This document shows positions 6,332 to 7,237 of a stretch of DNA of 7,237 nt, piece after piece. Position 1 is the first letter of the stretch, and every line of letters begins with the position of its first letter. A program made the translations under genes and the position numbers. This DNA comes from an uncultured Methanofollis sp. GTDB lineage: Archaea; Halobacteriota; Methanomicrobia; Methanomicrobiales; Methanofollaceae. Under the pieces are notes generated by a model. The model ran no database searches. It was not told the DNA's origin and worked only from the letters and a program-made list of their open reading frames with translations. The stretch spans positions 1 through 7,237 of the forward strand of contig NZ_CALFSA010000185.1 in the NCBI RefSeq assembly GCF_937919355.1. Reading direction: 5' to 3'.

Positions 6332-7201
6332 ATGACCGAGAGCACATATCTCAGTTCCTCGTGGTGCGGCCTCCGGTGGTCGGCGTGGGTCCCCTTCGAC
6401 GAGTTCTCCGATCAAAAGGCCGCCCTCCCGCCCGGACCCGGCGTGTACCGCGTCAGGCCGGTCGACGGCGACTACCTCATGTACATCGGCCAGACCGGCC
6501 GGACACTCGGGCAGCGCCTCTCCGAACTCTCGAAATACCGGAAGACACCCGAATTGATGCCGTACAACGACCCGCACACCGCGGCCCCCTCCCTGTGGGC
6601 CTGGCGGGATGCGACCGGGATGGACTTTGAGTGTGCGGGTGCCCCGCTCCCCGCGACGGAGGACGCCCGCACCCGCGAGACGGTGGAGAGTTATCTTCTC
6701 TGGCAGTACCGCTGTGAACACGGGTCTTCAACGCTCTGCAACTTCGGGCGGTTCCACCCGAACTACCTGAAGTCGAAGGACCTGTCGAGCCGGAAGAGGG
6801 GCGGGCGTCTGCCCGAGGGCCGCACCAACCCTGCCGGGGGGCAGAGCCTGCCACCCCTCCGTTCTGCCGGTTTACCGTGCTCGGCCGACTGGATGGGGCT
6901 GCACTGGACCGAGCCCCGGGCCCTGCACGGGTCGCCCGACGCTCCGCACGGGCCGGGCCTGTACCGGATCATGAGCATGGGGGCTGACGATGTGGTCTAT
7001 ATCGGGCAGTCGGCGAACCTGAAAGCACGGCTGTCCACCCATGCACAGAAGGACTGGGGCGGGATCGAGGCGGCGTATTCGTATGTTGCCTGCCCCGCGG
7101 CTATCCTCCCTCACCAGTTGAAGGAGTGGGAGAACGACCTCATCGCCGGGTACTATTGGGAGATGAAGCGGGCGCCGGTGTACCAGTTCGCCAACCGGTG
7201 A
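6332..7201 (+). CDS. Protein with two tandem GIY-YIG domains, putative nuclease
   Basis: A 289-residue protein built as two similar modules. Module 1 has GPGVYRV (35-41), MYIGQTGRTLGQRL (50-63, catalytic-type Arg62), Glu119 in ETVESYLL and Asn137 in CNFGR. Module 2 has GPGLYRI (207-213), VYIGQSANLKARL (222-234, Arg233), Glu267 in EWENDLIAGYY, and Gln285 where module 1 has Asn137. Each module is preceded by a matching lead-in: WCGLRW (11-16) and WMGLHW (187-192). A basic linker (about 146-172, with SRKRGG) joins them. GIY-YIG enzymes cleave DNA phosphodiester bonds using the two Tyr, the Arg and a metal-binding Glu, all visible in both copies. The substrate is unknown. The start at 6332 is preferred because of the AT-rich box upstream and because the alternative ATG at 6269 adds 21 residues that do not belong to the repeated plan; neither start has a good ribosome site. 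It lies divergent to the YaaA-like gene, next to a Wadjet-like operon. The domain call is strong, the function open. Confidence 0.8.
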   Translation: MTESTYLSSSWCGLRWSAWVPFDEFSDQKAALPPGPGVYRVRPVDGDYLMYIGQTGRTLGQRLSELSKYRKTPELMPYNDPHTAAPSLWAWRDATGMDFECAGAPLPATEDARTRETVESYLLWQYRCEHGSSTLCNFGRFHPNYLKSKDLSSRKRGGRLPEGRTNPAGGQSLPPLRSAGLPCSADWMGLHWTEPRALHGSPDAPHGPGLYRIMSMGADDVVYIGQSANLKARLSTHAQKDWGGIEAAYSYVACPAAILPHQLKEWENDLIAGYYWEMKRAPVYQFANR

Positions 7202-7237
7202 GGGGGATGGCTCACCACCGCGGCGACGGTTTCCCTC
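7202..7237. other. Unassigned end of window
   Basis: Thirty-six bases after the GIY-YIG stop codon. They begin with a GGGGG run and are GC-rich; no gene start, T run or repeat could be recognised. Confidence 0.5.

Noticed and set aside
1..7237. tRNA, rRNA, CRISPR array, insertion sequence or attachment site
   Set aside because: No regularly spaced repeats, transposase-like proteins, terminal inverted repeats or tRNA-like cloverleaf could be found by reading both strands.

Overview
The window looks like part of a defence island in a high-GC euryarchaeon, most plausibly a methanogen of the Methanomicrobiales. The grounds are heavy use of AGG/AGA for arginine, strong GGAGG-type ribosome sites inside tight operons, an AT-rich box a short distance before a gene that has no ribosome site, and an oligo-T stretch after a stop codon. 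The taxonomic call is an inference from style; no taxonomic marker gene is present.

Positions 3-5464 (plus strand) hold an operon of three overlapping genes: the 3' end of an unidentified gene, a 249-residue protein resembling DUF6063, and a 1465-residue SMC-like ATPase. The order and overlaps fit a type III-like Wadjet system (JetA kleisin, JetB KITE-like subunit, JetC SMC motor). In known Wadjet systems JetABC extrudes DNA loops and the Toprim nuclease JetD cuts small circular DNA. Here no JetD follows JetC: the ATPase gene runs into a convergent gene 31 bases on. JetD must lie upstream of the window, elsewhere, or be missing or replaced.

Positions 5496-6245 (minus strand) encode a YaaA/DUF328-superfamily protein. 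Its stop codon faces that of the ATPase across a 31-base gap, which contains an oligo-T tract on the minus strand and is flanked by an imperfect inverted repeat covering both stops.

Positions 6332-7201 (plus strand) encode a protein with two tandem GIY-YIG modules, each preceded by the same short Trp/Gly/Pro-containing lead-in, joined by a basic linker. It is divergent from the YaaA-like gene and separated by 86 bases that include one AT-rich box able to serve both genes. The last 36 bases hold nothing recognisable.

The main points of interest are the Wadjet-like operon without an adjacent nuclease gene, the unusual ATPase motifs of the SMC protein (Leu at the first P-loop position and Asp-Asn instead of Asp-Glu in Walker B), and the duplicated GIY-YIG protein, a candidate nuclease close to a nuclease-less loop extruder.
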